From: CAZGZD01 sp964530005
GTDB taxonomy: Bacteria > Patescibacteriota > Microgenomatia > UBA1406 > GWC2-37-13
Length of the DNA stretch: 34,005 bases
Direction: 5' to 3'
NCBI GenBank assembly: GCA_964530005.1
Contig: CAZGZD010000009.1
Location: 1 to 34,005, forward strand
Both the position numbers and the translations under genes were made by a program. Shown here in pieces: positions 1 to 6,695 of the stretch. The notes under the pieces were generated by a model. It did no database searches. It was not told the origin of the DNA and saw nothing but the letters and a program-made list of their open reading frames with translations. Position 1 is the first letter of the stretch, and each line of letters opens with the position of its first letter.

Positions 1-173
1 CTTTTCTTGTCCTCAATCTGCTTGAGAATCCGCTCAGCCCTTGAGAAGCCAACCTTGAACTTCCTCTGAATTAGCTGTGCGAGTGGGAAATCGAACTTAG
101 TAAGATACTCATATACATCAGTTAGCAGCGGATCTTCTTCATTATCATGTGCTTTTGCAGCCTTGTCTTGCAT
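1..173 (-). CDS. FtsK gamma-like winged-helix protein (partial, N-terminal part)
   Basis: The gene runs off the left edge, leaving 57 codons from an ATG at 173. The visible protein starts MQDKAAKAHDNEEDPLL and continues with LIQRKFKVGFSRAERILKQI. This resembles the FtsK gamma domain, the winged helix that reads polar KOPS sites (family pattern: DPL...LLQRRFRIGYNRAARLID). The short charged N-terminus before the domain suggests a stand-alone DNA-binding protein rather than the end of a full FtsK translocase, but the missing C-terminus could hold more. It lies downstream of the toxin-antitoxin pair on the same strand. Similarity is judged from remembered motif spacing only. Confidence 0.6.
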   Translation of the reverse strand, partial: MQDKAAKAHDNEEDPLLTDVYEYLTKFDFPLAQLIQRKFKVGFSRAERILKQIEDKK

Positions 174-222
174 AATACATATGATACTAATTCTGACGAG
201 ACTTTGGAGGAGTTATGCTCGA

Positions 223-498
223 TTACTTGAACCGAATCTCGAGACGCTTGCCAAGAGCATTGGCTACTTTGGATAAAAAGTAGATTGAGGGATCGATAAG
301 ATTGCGCTCAAATCTAGATATCGCCGACTGCTTCGTGCCAATAAGCTGAGCAAGCTCGCTTTGCGTGATATTCTTGGTGCGCCTCAGCTCGACAAACTTC
401 TTTATCGCCTCGACTTCGGGCTCCAGCATCTCGTACTCACGCTTGATGTTTTTGTTAGTTCTAAAAACTTCGGCTTTAAACTGCTTGTATGTTTTCAT
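223..498 (-). CDS. HigA-like antitoxin, XRE-family helix-turn-helix protein
   Basis: This 91-residue protein has an XRE/Cro helix-turn-helix at about residues 36-88 (NITQSELAQLIGTKQSAISR, then a helix ending near the C-terminus). Its N-terminal 35 residues are charged and probably bind the toxin. It follows the RelE/HigB-like toxin gene on the same strand with a 21-nt gap. Toxin first, antitoxin second is the usual higBA order. Such antitoxins neutralise the mRNA-cleaving toxin and repress their own promoter. An imperfect palindrome lies directly upstream of its ATG, so it may have a second promoter or operator. The TA role is inferred from domains and gene order. Confidence 0.8.
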   Translation of the reverse strand: MKTYKQFKAEVFRTNKNIKREYEMLEPEVEAIKKFVELRRTKNITQSELAQLIGTKQSAISRFERNLIDPSIYFLSKVANALGKRLEIRFK

Positions 499-506
499 AC
501 TTAATA

Positions 507-524
507 TATAACATATATGCTATA
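507..524. promoter_or_regulatory. Imperfect palindrome between toxin and antitoxin genes
   Basis: TATAACATATATGCTATA has a perfect CATATATG core and near-symmetric TATA flanks. It spans the toxin stop codon and lies just before the antitoxin ATG at 498. It could be an operator for the HTH antitoxin. An alternative is chance symmetry in AT-rich DNA. Confidence 0.35.
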
Positions 525-846
525 TCTGTGTCAAGCGCGTTTGCGCAATTTTGATCTCTTTAAGCGGGATTCTATCTTTCTTCTTTTTAAATCCGTGCAC
601 GACATAAATATTTGTCTTGCTAATCGCAAATAACAATCGGACTTCCTCACGGCCTCTAATTCTCAACTCGTAAAGAGTCCCGACAATTCTTTTGACATTG
701 GGCATACCAAGATCTGGTCCCAATAGCTCAAGTAGCTCAAAGCGGCTGAAAATCTTAGCAATAGTACTATCCGAAAGGGACAATATGAAGTCTTCAACTG
801 GCGTGCGGTCCTTTTTATCAAAAAGAACTACTTGATAAGCGCTCAT
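520..846 (-). CDS. HigB/RelE-like toxin (phage Gp49-like family)
   Basis: This 108-residue protein fits the Gp49/HigB branch of the RelE superfamily (PF05973-like). Evidence is the segment LGMPNVKRIVGTLYELRIRG followed by EEVRLLFAISKTNIYVVHGFKKKKDRIP; this 'LYELR...R..F...... LHGF.KK....P' pattern is typical. Family members are ribosome-dependent mRNA endonucleases that act when the paired antitoxin is degraded. The basic HGFKKKKDR segment carries the usual RNA-binding and catalytic residues. It is the first gene of a two-gene operon with the XRE antitoxin. An extended -10 (TGC-TAAAAT, 863-858 on this strand) lies 11 nt before the ATG, giving a leader of only a few bases. Confidence 0.82.
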   Translation of the reverse strand: MSAYQVVLFDKKDRTPVEDFILSLSDSTIAKIFSRFELLELLGPDLGMPNVKRIVGTLYELRIRGREEVRLLFAISKTNIYVVHGFKKKKDRIPLKEIKIAQTRLTQI

Positions 847-936
847 ATTTTGAGATTATTTTAGCACACCATTAGAGCGGCTTCAGCGATAGCCTTCTAT
901 GGGTATTTGGAGGAGAGACTTATTCATTATTTCACA

Positions 937-965
937 TTGCTACTATAGGCTAATAATGCTATAAT
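937..965 (+). promoter_or_regulatory. Promoter of the 974 gene, leaderless geometry
   Basis: TTGCTA (937-942), a 17-nt spacer and a consensus TATAAT (960-965) are followed by only 8 nt before the ATG at 974. Transcription would start at or within two bases of the start codon. Confidence 0.7.
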
Positions 966-973
966 GTAGCATT

Positions 974-1879
974 ATGTCAGCTATAGAAACTGCCAGACAT
1001 ACAAGAGACATAGTACTGGCGGGAAATAAAGTCGATATTCATGTAGAGCCACCTGCCGATAGTGTTGAGTATGCTGCTGGATATCTTGGGCCCGATGATT
1101 GGCCAAAGGTACTTGGAGCATTTGCTGCTATATATACCCCCACGGATTTAACAAGAATCCATACCATTCAACAAACAACTCCAGACCAACCGGAATTTGA
1201 CGGATTTAATGGTTATTATGGACATTTTTGGACAAGGCGAGTATATGATGCGATTGTTGCAGAGCTTGATGAAAGTATTCCTGAACAAGACATTGGAGGA
1301 GTTGTAAACTTTTCCAACACAGAAGATCTTTTAGAATGGACAGAAAGAGAAGCTGGTGGATTTGTAATAGATCTTATGAGGGATACCCTACCTGATAAGG
1401 CCTCATCGGTAATGACACAGTATCTCACAAATCGAGGAATCAATACATTTACTGGAAGGTCTATGGGACTTGCTGTCTTACTTACCGAACTGCTCGCTGC
1501 CAACCCATATATATCTCATGAACCAGGTTACATACGCAGTGTTATTGTGAAGCAAGGACGCAAATTATTACTCCCTCTTATGTTCAATCAAGATAATTTT
1601 TTAAACTTAGGGGATGGCTTGACCGAAGATTTTGCCGCTGACCCAAGAGAGTATGTCTTAGAACAAGCACAAAAGCGCTTTACCAGTGAAGTAAGAGCTG
1701 GGGAAATAACACATATACGATGGAAATTGCCTACTGTGAAACAAGATGGTAGTGCGGGTTGCCCGTTCGCTTTGGCAAAAAATGGAGCGCTTATTAAACC
1801 TGCATGGGGTATGGTTATAGATTATATGTGGGAGCCGTTGCTTGAACGAAGGCTAACTGAGCCAGTACCCAAGACTTAA
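974..1879 (+). CDS. Hypothetical protein, 301 aa, probably cytoplasmic
   Basis: I do not recognise this family. The 301-residue protein has no signal peptide or obvious membrane segment and is fairly acidic. It has a Trp/Tyr-rich stretch (GFNGYYGHFWTRRVYDAIVAEL, residues about 78-99), a probably helical middle (about 125-180) and a C-terminal Gly-Cys-Pro-Phe-Ala segment near residue 263. The start is supported by a consensus -10 ending 8 nt upstream. It stands alone on the plus strand, divergent from the toxin-antitoxin operon. The ORF is long, has a good promoter and ordinary amino-acid composition, so it is very likely real; its function is unknown. Confidence 0.75.
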   Translation: MSAIETARHTRDIVLAGNKVDIHVEPPADSVEYAAGYLGPDDWPKVLGAFAAIYTPTDLTRIHTIQQTTPDQPEFDGFNGYYGHFWTRRVYDAIVAELDESIPEQDIGGVVNFSNTEDLLEWTEREAGGFVIDLMRDTLPDKASSVMTQYLTNRGINTFTGRSMGLAVLLTELLAANPYISHEPGYIRSVIVKQGRKLLLPLMFNQDNFLNLGDGLTEDFAADPREYVLEQAQKRFTSEVRAGEITHIRWKLPTVKQDGSAGCPFALAKNGALIKPAWGMVIDYMWEPLLERRLTEPVPKT

Positions 1880-1967
1880 AATCCCAGTAAATTGAGACGT
1901 CGCGCGTGACTAGTATATATCCTATATAGATTGATTTTTAGGTGGCGGTAATATAGAATAGCCCGTA

Positions 1968-2399
1968 ATGATAAGAAGTGCAGAGAATCGCCCCCATCGA
2001 AGAGATGGTCAATTGAGCTTTCTACAGCTACAGGTTGCTCTCATACCCTTCGCCCTTTCAGCTTTAGCATCTGTCGCTGTAAGACTTACTCGAAAAAAAG
2101 TTGGTTTTGATCATGTAGAGACCAATACTGCTTCTGGAAATCCTCCGCAACATAGGCTTTTCAATCCTCGCTTTTTACTTGTTCCTACCGGCGGCGCAGT
2201 TGTAGCCAGAACTACAGATGGTCACGATATTCAAATTAAAGACTATAGAAGTGGAAAAAGAGGTAATTCTCCACATGCTATGGTTAAAGTTGACGGAGTA
2301 GCTGCTAATTTGGATGCACAGGTTCCAGATGCTGTATTTCCTGCTGAGGGCATTAAGGTAAACTTTCGAGAACCAGGAGGCTACAGATCCGACAGATAA
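1968..2399 (+). CDS. Hypothetical protein, 143 aa, with N-terminal hydrophobic segment
   Basis: This is an unrecognised 143-residue protein. Residues about 22-40 (LQVALIPFALSALASVAVR) form one hydrophobic helix, so it may be an anchored protein with the rest on one side of the membrane. The C-terminal half has alternating polar and hydrophobic stretches (FLLVPTGGAVVARTTDGHDIQIKDY), suggesting a small beta domain. A TATAGA -10-like box (1952-1957) lies 10 nt before the ATG. It lies in tandem with the 974 gene, about 90 nt downstream. A weak hairpin and T-run follow it. No function is proposed. Confidence 0.6.
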   Translation: MIRSAENRPHRRDGQLSFLQLQVALIPFALSALASVAVRLTRKKVGFDHVETNTASGNPPQHRLFNPRFLLVPTGGAVVARTTDGHDIQIKDYRSGKRGNSPHAMVKVDGVAANLDAQVPDAVFPAEGIKVNFREPGGYRSDR

Positions 2400-2423
2400 A
2401 ACTTCTCTTTCGAATCTACCTGT

Positions 2424-2456
2424 CCTCTCACACATGAGGGGAATTAGCCATTTTTT
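2424..2456 (+). terminator. Weak intrinsic terminator-like hairpin
   Basis: CCTCTCA (2424-2430), loop CACA, and TGAGGGG (2435-2441) form seven pairs, one of them G-U. A run of six T (2451-2456) starts nine bases after the stem, farther than in a classical terminator. It lies between two tandem genes and just before the next -10 box. Confidence 0.4.
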
Positions 2457-2470
2457 AAGATTATCTTTTA

Positions 2471-2476
2471 TATAAT
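2471..2476 (+). promoter_or_regulatory. -10 box of the YibE/F gene, leaderless geometry
   Basis: A consensus TATAAT ends 6 nt before the ATG at 2483, so the start codon coincides with the expected transcription start. No good -35 is seen. Confidence 0.6.
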
Positions 2477-2482
2477 ACTTCT

Positions 2483-3580
2483 ATGCGACAAGTGGTATGT
2501 GCATCTTTTATCTTTTCCTTCATTCTTCTTATAGTCCCCTTTTCGGCCTTTGCACAGACTGCAAAAGCACCAAAAGAGATCCGATACGAAGCGGTAATCA
2601 AAGATATTCTGGACGAGCGCGAGGTGGCTATAAATGGCAAAAAGCAGCTCTACCAGAAGCTTGAGGTTGAAATAACCAAAGGCAAAGAAAAAGGCCATAA
2701 ACTGCAGGTGAAAAACGGAGATGTCCCTCAAGCAAATCCACGGACGTATAAAATAGGAGACAAAGTATTTGTCTCTATAAGTAAAGTTGCCGGCGGCCGC
2801 GACTTCGTCTTTATATCCGACTATGTGCGGACTGGACCGATCTATCTGCTCTTTGCAATATTTGCTGGACTCGCCATACTTATCGGTCGGCGCCAAGGCG
2901 CAGCTTCGCTCTTGGGACTCATCATCTCATTTGTGATTATCTTCGGATTCCTGCTACCGCAGATATTGGCCGGACAGGACCCCGTCACAGCCGCAATCAT
3001 CGCCTCACTCTTTATCGTCCCGCTCACCTTCTACCTCTCTCATGGATTGAATAAAAAGACGACAGCAGCCGTAATCGGCACGATAATAGCGCTTATCGCA
3101 ACCGGGATTCTGGCAAATATATTCGTTGAGGCACTGCGACTTACTGGCACCAACTCCGATGAGGCAACTTTCTTGACATCACTCACTGGTGGCACAATCA
3201 ACTTTCGAGGACTACTACTTGCCGGTATCATAATAGGGGGACTGGGGATATTCGACGACATCACCATATCTCAAGCATCAATTGTCGCCGAGCTCAAAAA
3301 AGTCGGAAATCTCAGCTTTTGGCAACTTTATGCAAAGGGTATGAATGTCGGACGTGATCATATCGCATCCATGGTCAATACACTCGTACTTGTCTATGCA
3401 GGTGCGGCCATGCCGCTACTTTTACTTTTCGTCAAGAGTCCGCAACCATTTACGCAGATCATAAATTATGAGATCTTAGCCGAGGAAATAGCTCGCACGT
3501 TGATTGCCAGTATCGGCCTTATCCTTGCCGTCCCGTGCGCGACGCTCATTGCGTGTTTTTTATACTCTCAGAAAAAATGA
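2483..3580 (+). CDS. YibE/F-like membrane protein
   Basis: The 365-residue protein matches the YibE/F family (PF07907). It has a signal peptide (about 1-24, ending AFA-Q), an extracytoplasmic beta-rich domain (about 25-120), then about seven to eight transmembrane helices from residue 118 to the end. Family hallmarks are visible: GIFDDITISQ at about 255-264 and the helix segment after GRDHIASMVNTLVLVYAGAA. Family members are predicted membrane transporters or permeases of unknown substrate. Length and topology are normal for the family. The start is fixed by a consensus -10 that ends 6 nt upstream. It stands as a single gene. Confidence 0.88.
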   Translation: MRQVVCASFIFSFILLIVPFSAFAQTAKAPKEIRYEAVIKDILDEREVAINGKKQLYQKLEVEITKGKEKGHKLQVKNGDVPQANPRTYKIGDKVFVSISKVAGGRDFVFISDYVRTGPIYLLFAIFAGLAILIGRRQGAASLLGLIISFVIIFGFLLPQILAGQDPVTAAIIASLFIVPLTFYLSHGLNKKTTAAVIGTIIALIATGILANIFVEALRLTGTNSDEATFLTSLTGGTINFRGLLLAGIIIGGLGIFDDITISQASIVAELKKVGNLSFWQLYAKGMNVGRDHIASMVNTLVLVYAGAAMPLLLLFVKSPQPFTQIINYEILAEEIARTLIASIGLILAVPCATLIACFLYSQKK

Positions 3581-3618
3581 CATCTTCAGATTAATTGCTC
3601 ACTTCGTCAAAAAAACAC

Positions 3619-3648
3619 TTGACGTTATAGCTAAGATACTGATATTCT
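3619..3648 (+). promoter_or_regulatory. Promoter of the 3655 gene
   Basis: TTGACG (3619-3624), an 18-nt spacer and TATTCT (3643-3648) end 6 nt before the GTG at 3655. The geometry predicts a leaderless mRNA starting with GTG. An ATG two bases earlier runs straight into TGA and cannot be the start. Confidence 0.6.
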
Positions 3649-3654
3649 TTTTAT

Positions 3655-3978
3655 GTGATAGAGAATGGTGAAGGAGAAGCAAAATCAACGAGTGAAATAG
3701 GAGCAAATAATGTTATAGCTGGGATTGAACTTGACCATGCAGTTCAAGAATACAAGACAAAACGTAAAGTTGGACGGAGGAAAAGACCTAGCATAATGCC
3801 TACTGACGTAATAGACGACCGCACATTGGATGCCGTAGAACAATTTCAAAAAGCTGCTGGAGGTGCAGATCAAGTCCTCGATGAAGTAGCTAACTGGAAG
3901 CCATCAGAAACTCCCATTACTCCTCCACCTAGGAAATTTAGTCCTCTTAATCTTTTTAGGGGCCCAAAAATAAGATAG
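3655..3978 (+). CDS. Hypothetical protein, 107 aa, GTG start
   Basis: This is an unrecognised small soluble protein of 107 residues. A basic patch (KTKRKVGRRKRPS, about residues 34-46) could bind nucleic acid or a membrane surface. The middle (about 52-80) looks helical, and the C-terminus is rich in Pro with a final basic tail. The GTG start agrees with the promoter spacing. The gene converges on the ABC exporter with only 2 nt between the stop codons. It belongs to the set of short, isolated plus-strand orphan genes in this window. No function is proposed. Confidence 0.55.
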   Translation: MIENGEGEAKSTSEIGANNVIAGIELDHAVQEYKTKRKVGRRKRPSIMPTDVIDDRTLDAVEQFQKAAGGADQVLDEVANWKPSETPITPPPRKFSPLNLFRGPKIR

Positions 3979-3980
3979 TT

Positions 3981-5765
3981 TCACGCCAGTTCATACTCGC
4001 GCATGATGCGCTCCTTCTCCTCAAATCCGCCGGATTGGATATCATAAAGAGTCCTGTATATTCCGCGTTTTTTCACAAGGGTCTCGTGAGTCCCCTCCTC
4101 GCGCACTCGCCCATTCTCAATCACATAGATCTTGTCAGCGCTCAGTATTGTCGACAGCCGGTGGGCGACGACTATCACAGTCCGCGCCTTCATAAATTCA
4201 TCAAGCGCATCCTGTACAAGTACCTCAGATTCCGAGTCCAGCGCATTGGTGGCCTCATCCAGAATCAGGATCTTAGGGTCTTTGAGGATAGCTCGTGCAA
4301 TCGAAAGCCTCTGTTTCTGGCCGCCTGAGAGCTTTACTCCCCGCTCACCTATCTTGGTCTGTATTCCATCTGAGAAATCTTTTACGAACTCCCAAGCATG
4401 CGCTTTCTTCAGCGCCCGTACAATCTCTGCCTCAGTGGCATCTTCTTTAGCATACCGCAAGTTCTCAACCACTGACCCTGAAAAGACAAATGTGTCCTGA
4501 AATACGAATCCGATATGCTCGCGCAGATCTGCTTTTTTGGCCATCTTGATATCCACCCCGCCGAGCGTGATCTTCCCCGCGATGGGGTCGTAGAAGCGGC
4601 AGATGAGGTTGGTGATCGTGGATTTCCCAGCCCCAGACTTACCAACTAATGCAGTCACTTGTCCCCCCTCAAATCTCAGCTTTATCTTATCTAAAATATC
4701 ATCCTGCTTATCGTGATAACGGAATGTGACCGCGTCAAATACGATATCACCGGCTGGATTTGTGATTTTTTTGGCGCGCACAGGCTCCAGGATTTTTTGA
4801 TCAGAATCCAGAATATCAAGATATCGCTTTGCACGATTCTTGGTATCCTGCATCTCCCACATAAACCAGTTCACAACAAACAGTGGTTGCTGCACCATAT
4901 CGATAAATGCGTAAAGAAGCACAAATGTGGGAAGCCCAAATCGGCCGTGGAATGCGAGCCACGCAGCAAAGAACTTGATCCCGATTGTCGGTGCTTTGAC
5001 AAGAAAGTACTCAGCAGTGTCTGAATATATCCACAATCGCTCTTGCTTCACTCGAATTTTTTTCAGGCGACGAGCAATACCGGCAAATACATTTGCCTCA
5101 CGAGACTCATTGGTAAAAAGCTGGGTAAGCTTTACCTGGGGCACTACCTCCCACGCATGGGAAAGCTCTTGATCCATGATCTCGTCGTACTCGCGACTCA
5201 GAGGAATATCCCGTCTAAATCGAATAGAATGAATCGCCACATATGCAGCAAGCGTGATCAAAATCCCAAGTCCTACCTCCCAAGAGACAGAAAATATTAT
5301 GATAAGTGATACTATCGCACGAGTTCCGTTCTGAAGAAGTGCGCGGGCCGACTCTGTAAATAGTGCGGATAGGCGGCCGGATGCACGGGCAATCTGATTG
5401 AGTACGCTTGAGGATCTGCGACTTTCAATATATGCGATATCGTGATATAGCAGCTTTGTGTATCCTTTTTTGAATATCTCGCCCCACGCCTCCTGCCCGA
5501 GTACTGTCGCCAGATTCTGCGCAATGCGAAAAAAGATAGAGAATACGAGCATGGCCGAAAGCGCCACGACAAATGGAGTAATCAGCGTTCGTGTATCAAG
5601 CGCATGCCCGGCCGATACCTGCTGGAGTATCCGTACAAGCTCCCGATCCACAAAGGGCAAGACCTGTATAGCTACACCTTGGGCCACGATGACAGATAGC
5701 ACAAAAAGTGCGAAGTGCCTTCGAAAATTCGGTATTGAAAACAATATACGCGCTACTTTTTTCAT
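3981..5765 (-). CDS. ABC exporter, fused permease and ATPase (MsbA/LmrA type half-transporter)
   Basis: This 594-residue type IV (B-family) ABC exporter half-transporter probably acts as a homodimer. The N-terminal membrane domain holds about six helices (residues 15-300), starting FALFVLSVIVAQGVAIQ. The nucleotide-binding domain shows Walker A GKSGAGKST (375-383), the Q-loop Gln near 423, signature LSGGQKQR (479-486), Walker B ILILDEA (499-505) and switch His 535. All catalytic residues are intact, so it should be active. Lipids, drugs or peptides are the usual substrates; none can be chosen here. A TATAAT ends 9 nt before the ATG. The gene is monocistronic and diverges from the MarR locus across the first structured element. 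Confidence 0.93.
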   Translation of the reverse strand: MKKVARILFSIPNFRRHFALFVLSVIVAQGVAIQVLPFVDRELVRILQQVSAGHALDTRTLITPFVVALSAMLVFSIFFRIAQNLATVLGQEAWGEIFKKGYTKLLYHDIAYIESRRSSSVLNQIARASGRLSALFTESARALLQNGTRAIVSLIIIFSVSWEVGLGILITLAAYVAIHSIRFRRDIPLSREYDEIMDQELSHAWEVVPQVKLTQLFTNESREANVFAGIARRLKKIRVKQERLWIYSDTAEYFLVKAPTIGIKFFAAWLAFHGRFGLPTFVLLYAFIDMVQQPLFVVNWFMWEMQDTKNRAKRYLDILDSDQKILEPVRAKKITNPAGDIVFDAVTFRYHDKQDDILDKIKLRFEGGQVTALVGKSGAGKSTITNLICRFYDPIAGKITLGGVDIKMAKKADLREHIGFVFQDTFVFSGSVVENLRYAKEDATEAEIVRALKKAHAWEFVKDFSDGIQTKIGERGVKLSGGQKQRLSIARAILKDPKILILDEATNALDSESEVLVQDALDEFMKARTVIVVAHRLSTILSADKIYVIENGRVREEGTHETLVKKRGIYRTLYDIQSGGFEEKERIMREYELA

Positions 5766-5774
5766 ATTTTTATC

Positions 5775-5780
5775 ATTATA
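5775..5780 (-). promoter_or_regulatory. -10 box of the ABC exporter gene
   Basis: The minus strand reads TATAAT at 5780-5775, nine bases before the ATG at 5765. Transcription therefore begins inside the intergenic region, after the structured element, which is not part of the exporter mRNA unless there is a farther promoter. The -35 is poor. Confidence 0.55.
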
Positions 5781-5853
5781 TTGAACTTACATTCTACATC
5801 TGTAAGGGATTTATTAAAACCTCTTTTGTTTCCTTTTCAAAAAAACCCTTTTG

Positions 5854-6025
5854 TTACTTTTGTATTTTTCACTTTTTGCGAAGTGATTTTAAAGACAGTT
5901 GCCGAGAACAGGAATGGAGACCCAGAAAAGCCACTTGGGCTTTGGATTGGGTGGGTTCATCCTGTACGAGGCATTACTGACTTTTAATCACGAAGCATGA
6001 TTTAAGTGTAAAAATACAAAAGTAA
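5854..6025. ncRNA. Rod-shaped structured element, copy 1 (candidate ncRNA)
   Basis: About 172 nt fold almost entirely on themselves. The terminal arms 5854-5874 and 6004-6025 pair over 21 bp with one bulged base. Next inward, GTGATT pairs with AATCAC and ACAGT with ACTG(A), then TGCC with GGCA. Farther in, ACAGGA (5908-5913) pairs with TCCTGT (5960-5965), and the tip is AAAGCC-loop-GGCTTT (5927-5943). A diverged homologue lies at 13295-13459 with compensatory changes. It sits between the divergent promoters of the ABC exporter and the MarR locus. Strand is undecided. Size and shape recall 6S RNA, but this is only a resemblance. It could also be a DNA-level palindromic element. Confidence 0.55.
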
Positions 6026-6033
6026 AATCCCTC

Positions 6034-6062
6034 TTGACAATTCATCCTTAACATATTAATAT
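6034..6062 (+). promoter_or_regulatory. Promoter of the short-peptide/MarR locus
   Basis: A consensus TTGACA (6034-6039), a 17-nt spacer and TAATAT (6057-6062) predict a start near 6069 and a leader of about 38 nt before the peptide ATG. The start point lies inside a palindrome, a natural position for repression. Confidence 0.65.
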
Positions 6063-6075
6063 TTAACTTGTTAAG
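6047..6075. promoter_or_regulatory. Nested palindromic operator, candidate MarR site
   Basis: CTTAACA (6047-6053) and TGTTAAG (6069-6075) are perfect inverted arms. Inside the right part lies TTAAC-TT-GTTAA (6063-6074). The pair overlaps the -10 box and transcription start. MarR-family dimers usually bind 16-20 bp AT-rich palindromes of this kind, and a MarR gene lies downstream, so autorepression is the likely meaning. Binding is inferred, not shown. Confidence 0.55.
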
Positions 6076-6106
6076 TATTATATCACGTTTAGGAGGTGTT
6101 TTGAAT

Positions 6107-6139
6107 ATGACAGGTGGAAATGGTTCATGTGGTTGCTAA
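6107..6139 (+). CDS. Ten-residue Cys-Gly-Cys peptide (small ORF)
   Basis: The ORF encodes MTGGNGSCGC and a TAA stop. It is preceded by one of the strongest Shine-Dalgarno sequences in the window, AGGAGGTG (6091-6098), with an 8-nt spacer, and by a consensus promoter. This makes translation likely despite the length. The C-terminal Cys-Gly-Cys could bind a metal or sense redox state, and the peptide may be a leader whose translation influences the MarR gene 80 nt downstream. A 10-bp inverted repeat lies between the two. I know no family for it. The alternative is that the Shine-Dalgarno is a leftover and the peptide has no role of its own. Confidence 0.5.
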   Translation: MTGGNGSCGC

Positions 6140-6152
6140 AACCAATATAACT

Positions 6153-6194
6153 CCTTCACAAGACACATATTCTTAAAATGCTGCCTTGTGAAGG
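6153..6194 (+). repeat. Perfect 10-bp inverted repeat between peptide ORF and marR-like gene
   Basis: CCTTCACAAG (6153-6162) and CTTGTGAAGG (6185-6194) are perfect inverted arms with a 22-nt loop. No T-run follows, so it is not a classical terminator. It may be an mRNA stem-loop that modulates expression of the downstream gene, or a second protein-binding palindrome. Confidence 0.5.
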
Positions 6195-6218
6195 CTCATA
6201 TTAGTCTTTAGAATATAT

Positions 6219-6677
6219 ATGACGCACAGTCGCAATCTTACCTATACGCTCCACAAGCTATCCTTTTTACTGGATAAGCTTGCCGATCGAGCACTCCAAG
6301 GGGAACTTGACCTGAGTTTTTCCCAATTTCGAGTATTAATTGCTATAAACCGCAACTCAGAGGTGACACAAAAAAAGATCGCCTGCTTCTGGGACATGAC
6401 CCAAGCCGCAGTCAGCCGCCAGATCGAGCTTCTGATTGAGAAAAAATTAGTCGCTATGCATGATAACGTTCGTAATCGTCGTGAACATCATCTTTCACTT
6501 ACAGCACAAGGTAAAGACGTTCTTGAAAAAGCTTACTCACTGCTTGATAGTCAATACGAGCCAATATTTAAAGTAATCAGTCAGGATGATCGGGCCGTAT
6601 TTGAAGATATTGTTCACAGGCTATTGGGCGAGCTCTGCGAGAATGGCCGTGATTTCTGCTGTGATCCTAAAAAATAA
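6219..6677 (+). CDS. MarR-family transcriptional regulator
   Basis: This 152-residue winged-helix regulator has the MarR layout. N-terminal dimerisation helices (about 5-30) are followed by FSQFRVLIAINRNSEVTQKKIA (helix 2-3), the recognition helix DMTQAAVSRQIELLIEKKLV (about 66-85) and the wing VRNRREHHLSLTAQGKDVLEKA (about 91-112). The C-terminus has two Cys in a row (FCCDPKK), possibly redox- or metal-sensitive. It follows a promoter, a palindrome and the Cys-Gly-Cys peptide, so autoregulation is likely. No Shine-Dalgarno is visible upstream of its ATG. The ligand and regulon are unknown; the divergent ABC exporter is a plausible target, since MarR proteins often control exporters. Confidence 0.88.
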   Translation: MTHSRNLTYTLHKLSFLLDKLADRALQGELDLSFSQFRVLIAINRNSEVTQKKIACFWDMTQAAVSRQIELLIEKKLVAMHDNVRNRREHHLSLTAQGKDVLEKAYSLLDSQYEPIFKVISQDDRAVFEDIVHRLLGELCENGRDFCCDPKK

Positions 6678-6695
6678 GGAAAAGCAAAAGTTTAT

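Noticed and set aside
5854..6025. Integron attC site or IS end for the long inverted repeats
   Set aside because: No attC core motifs in the right places, no integrase or transposase, no target duplication. Paired substitutions between copies favour a conserved structure.
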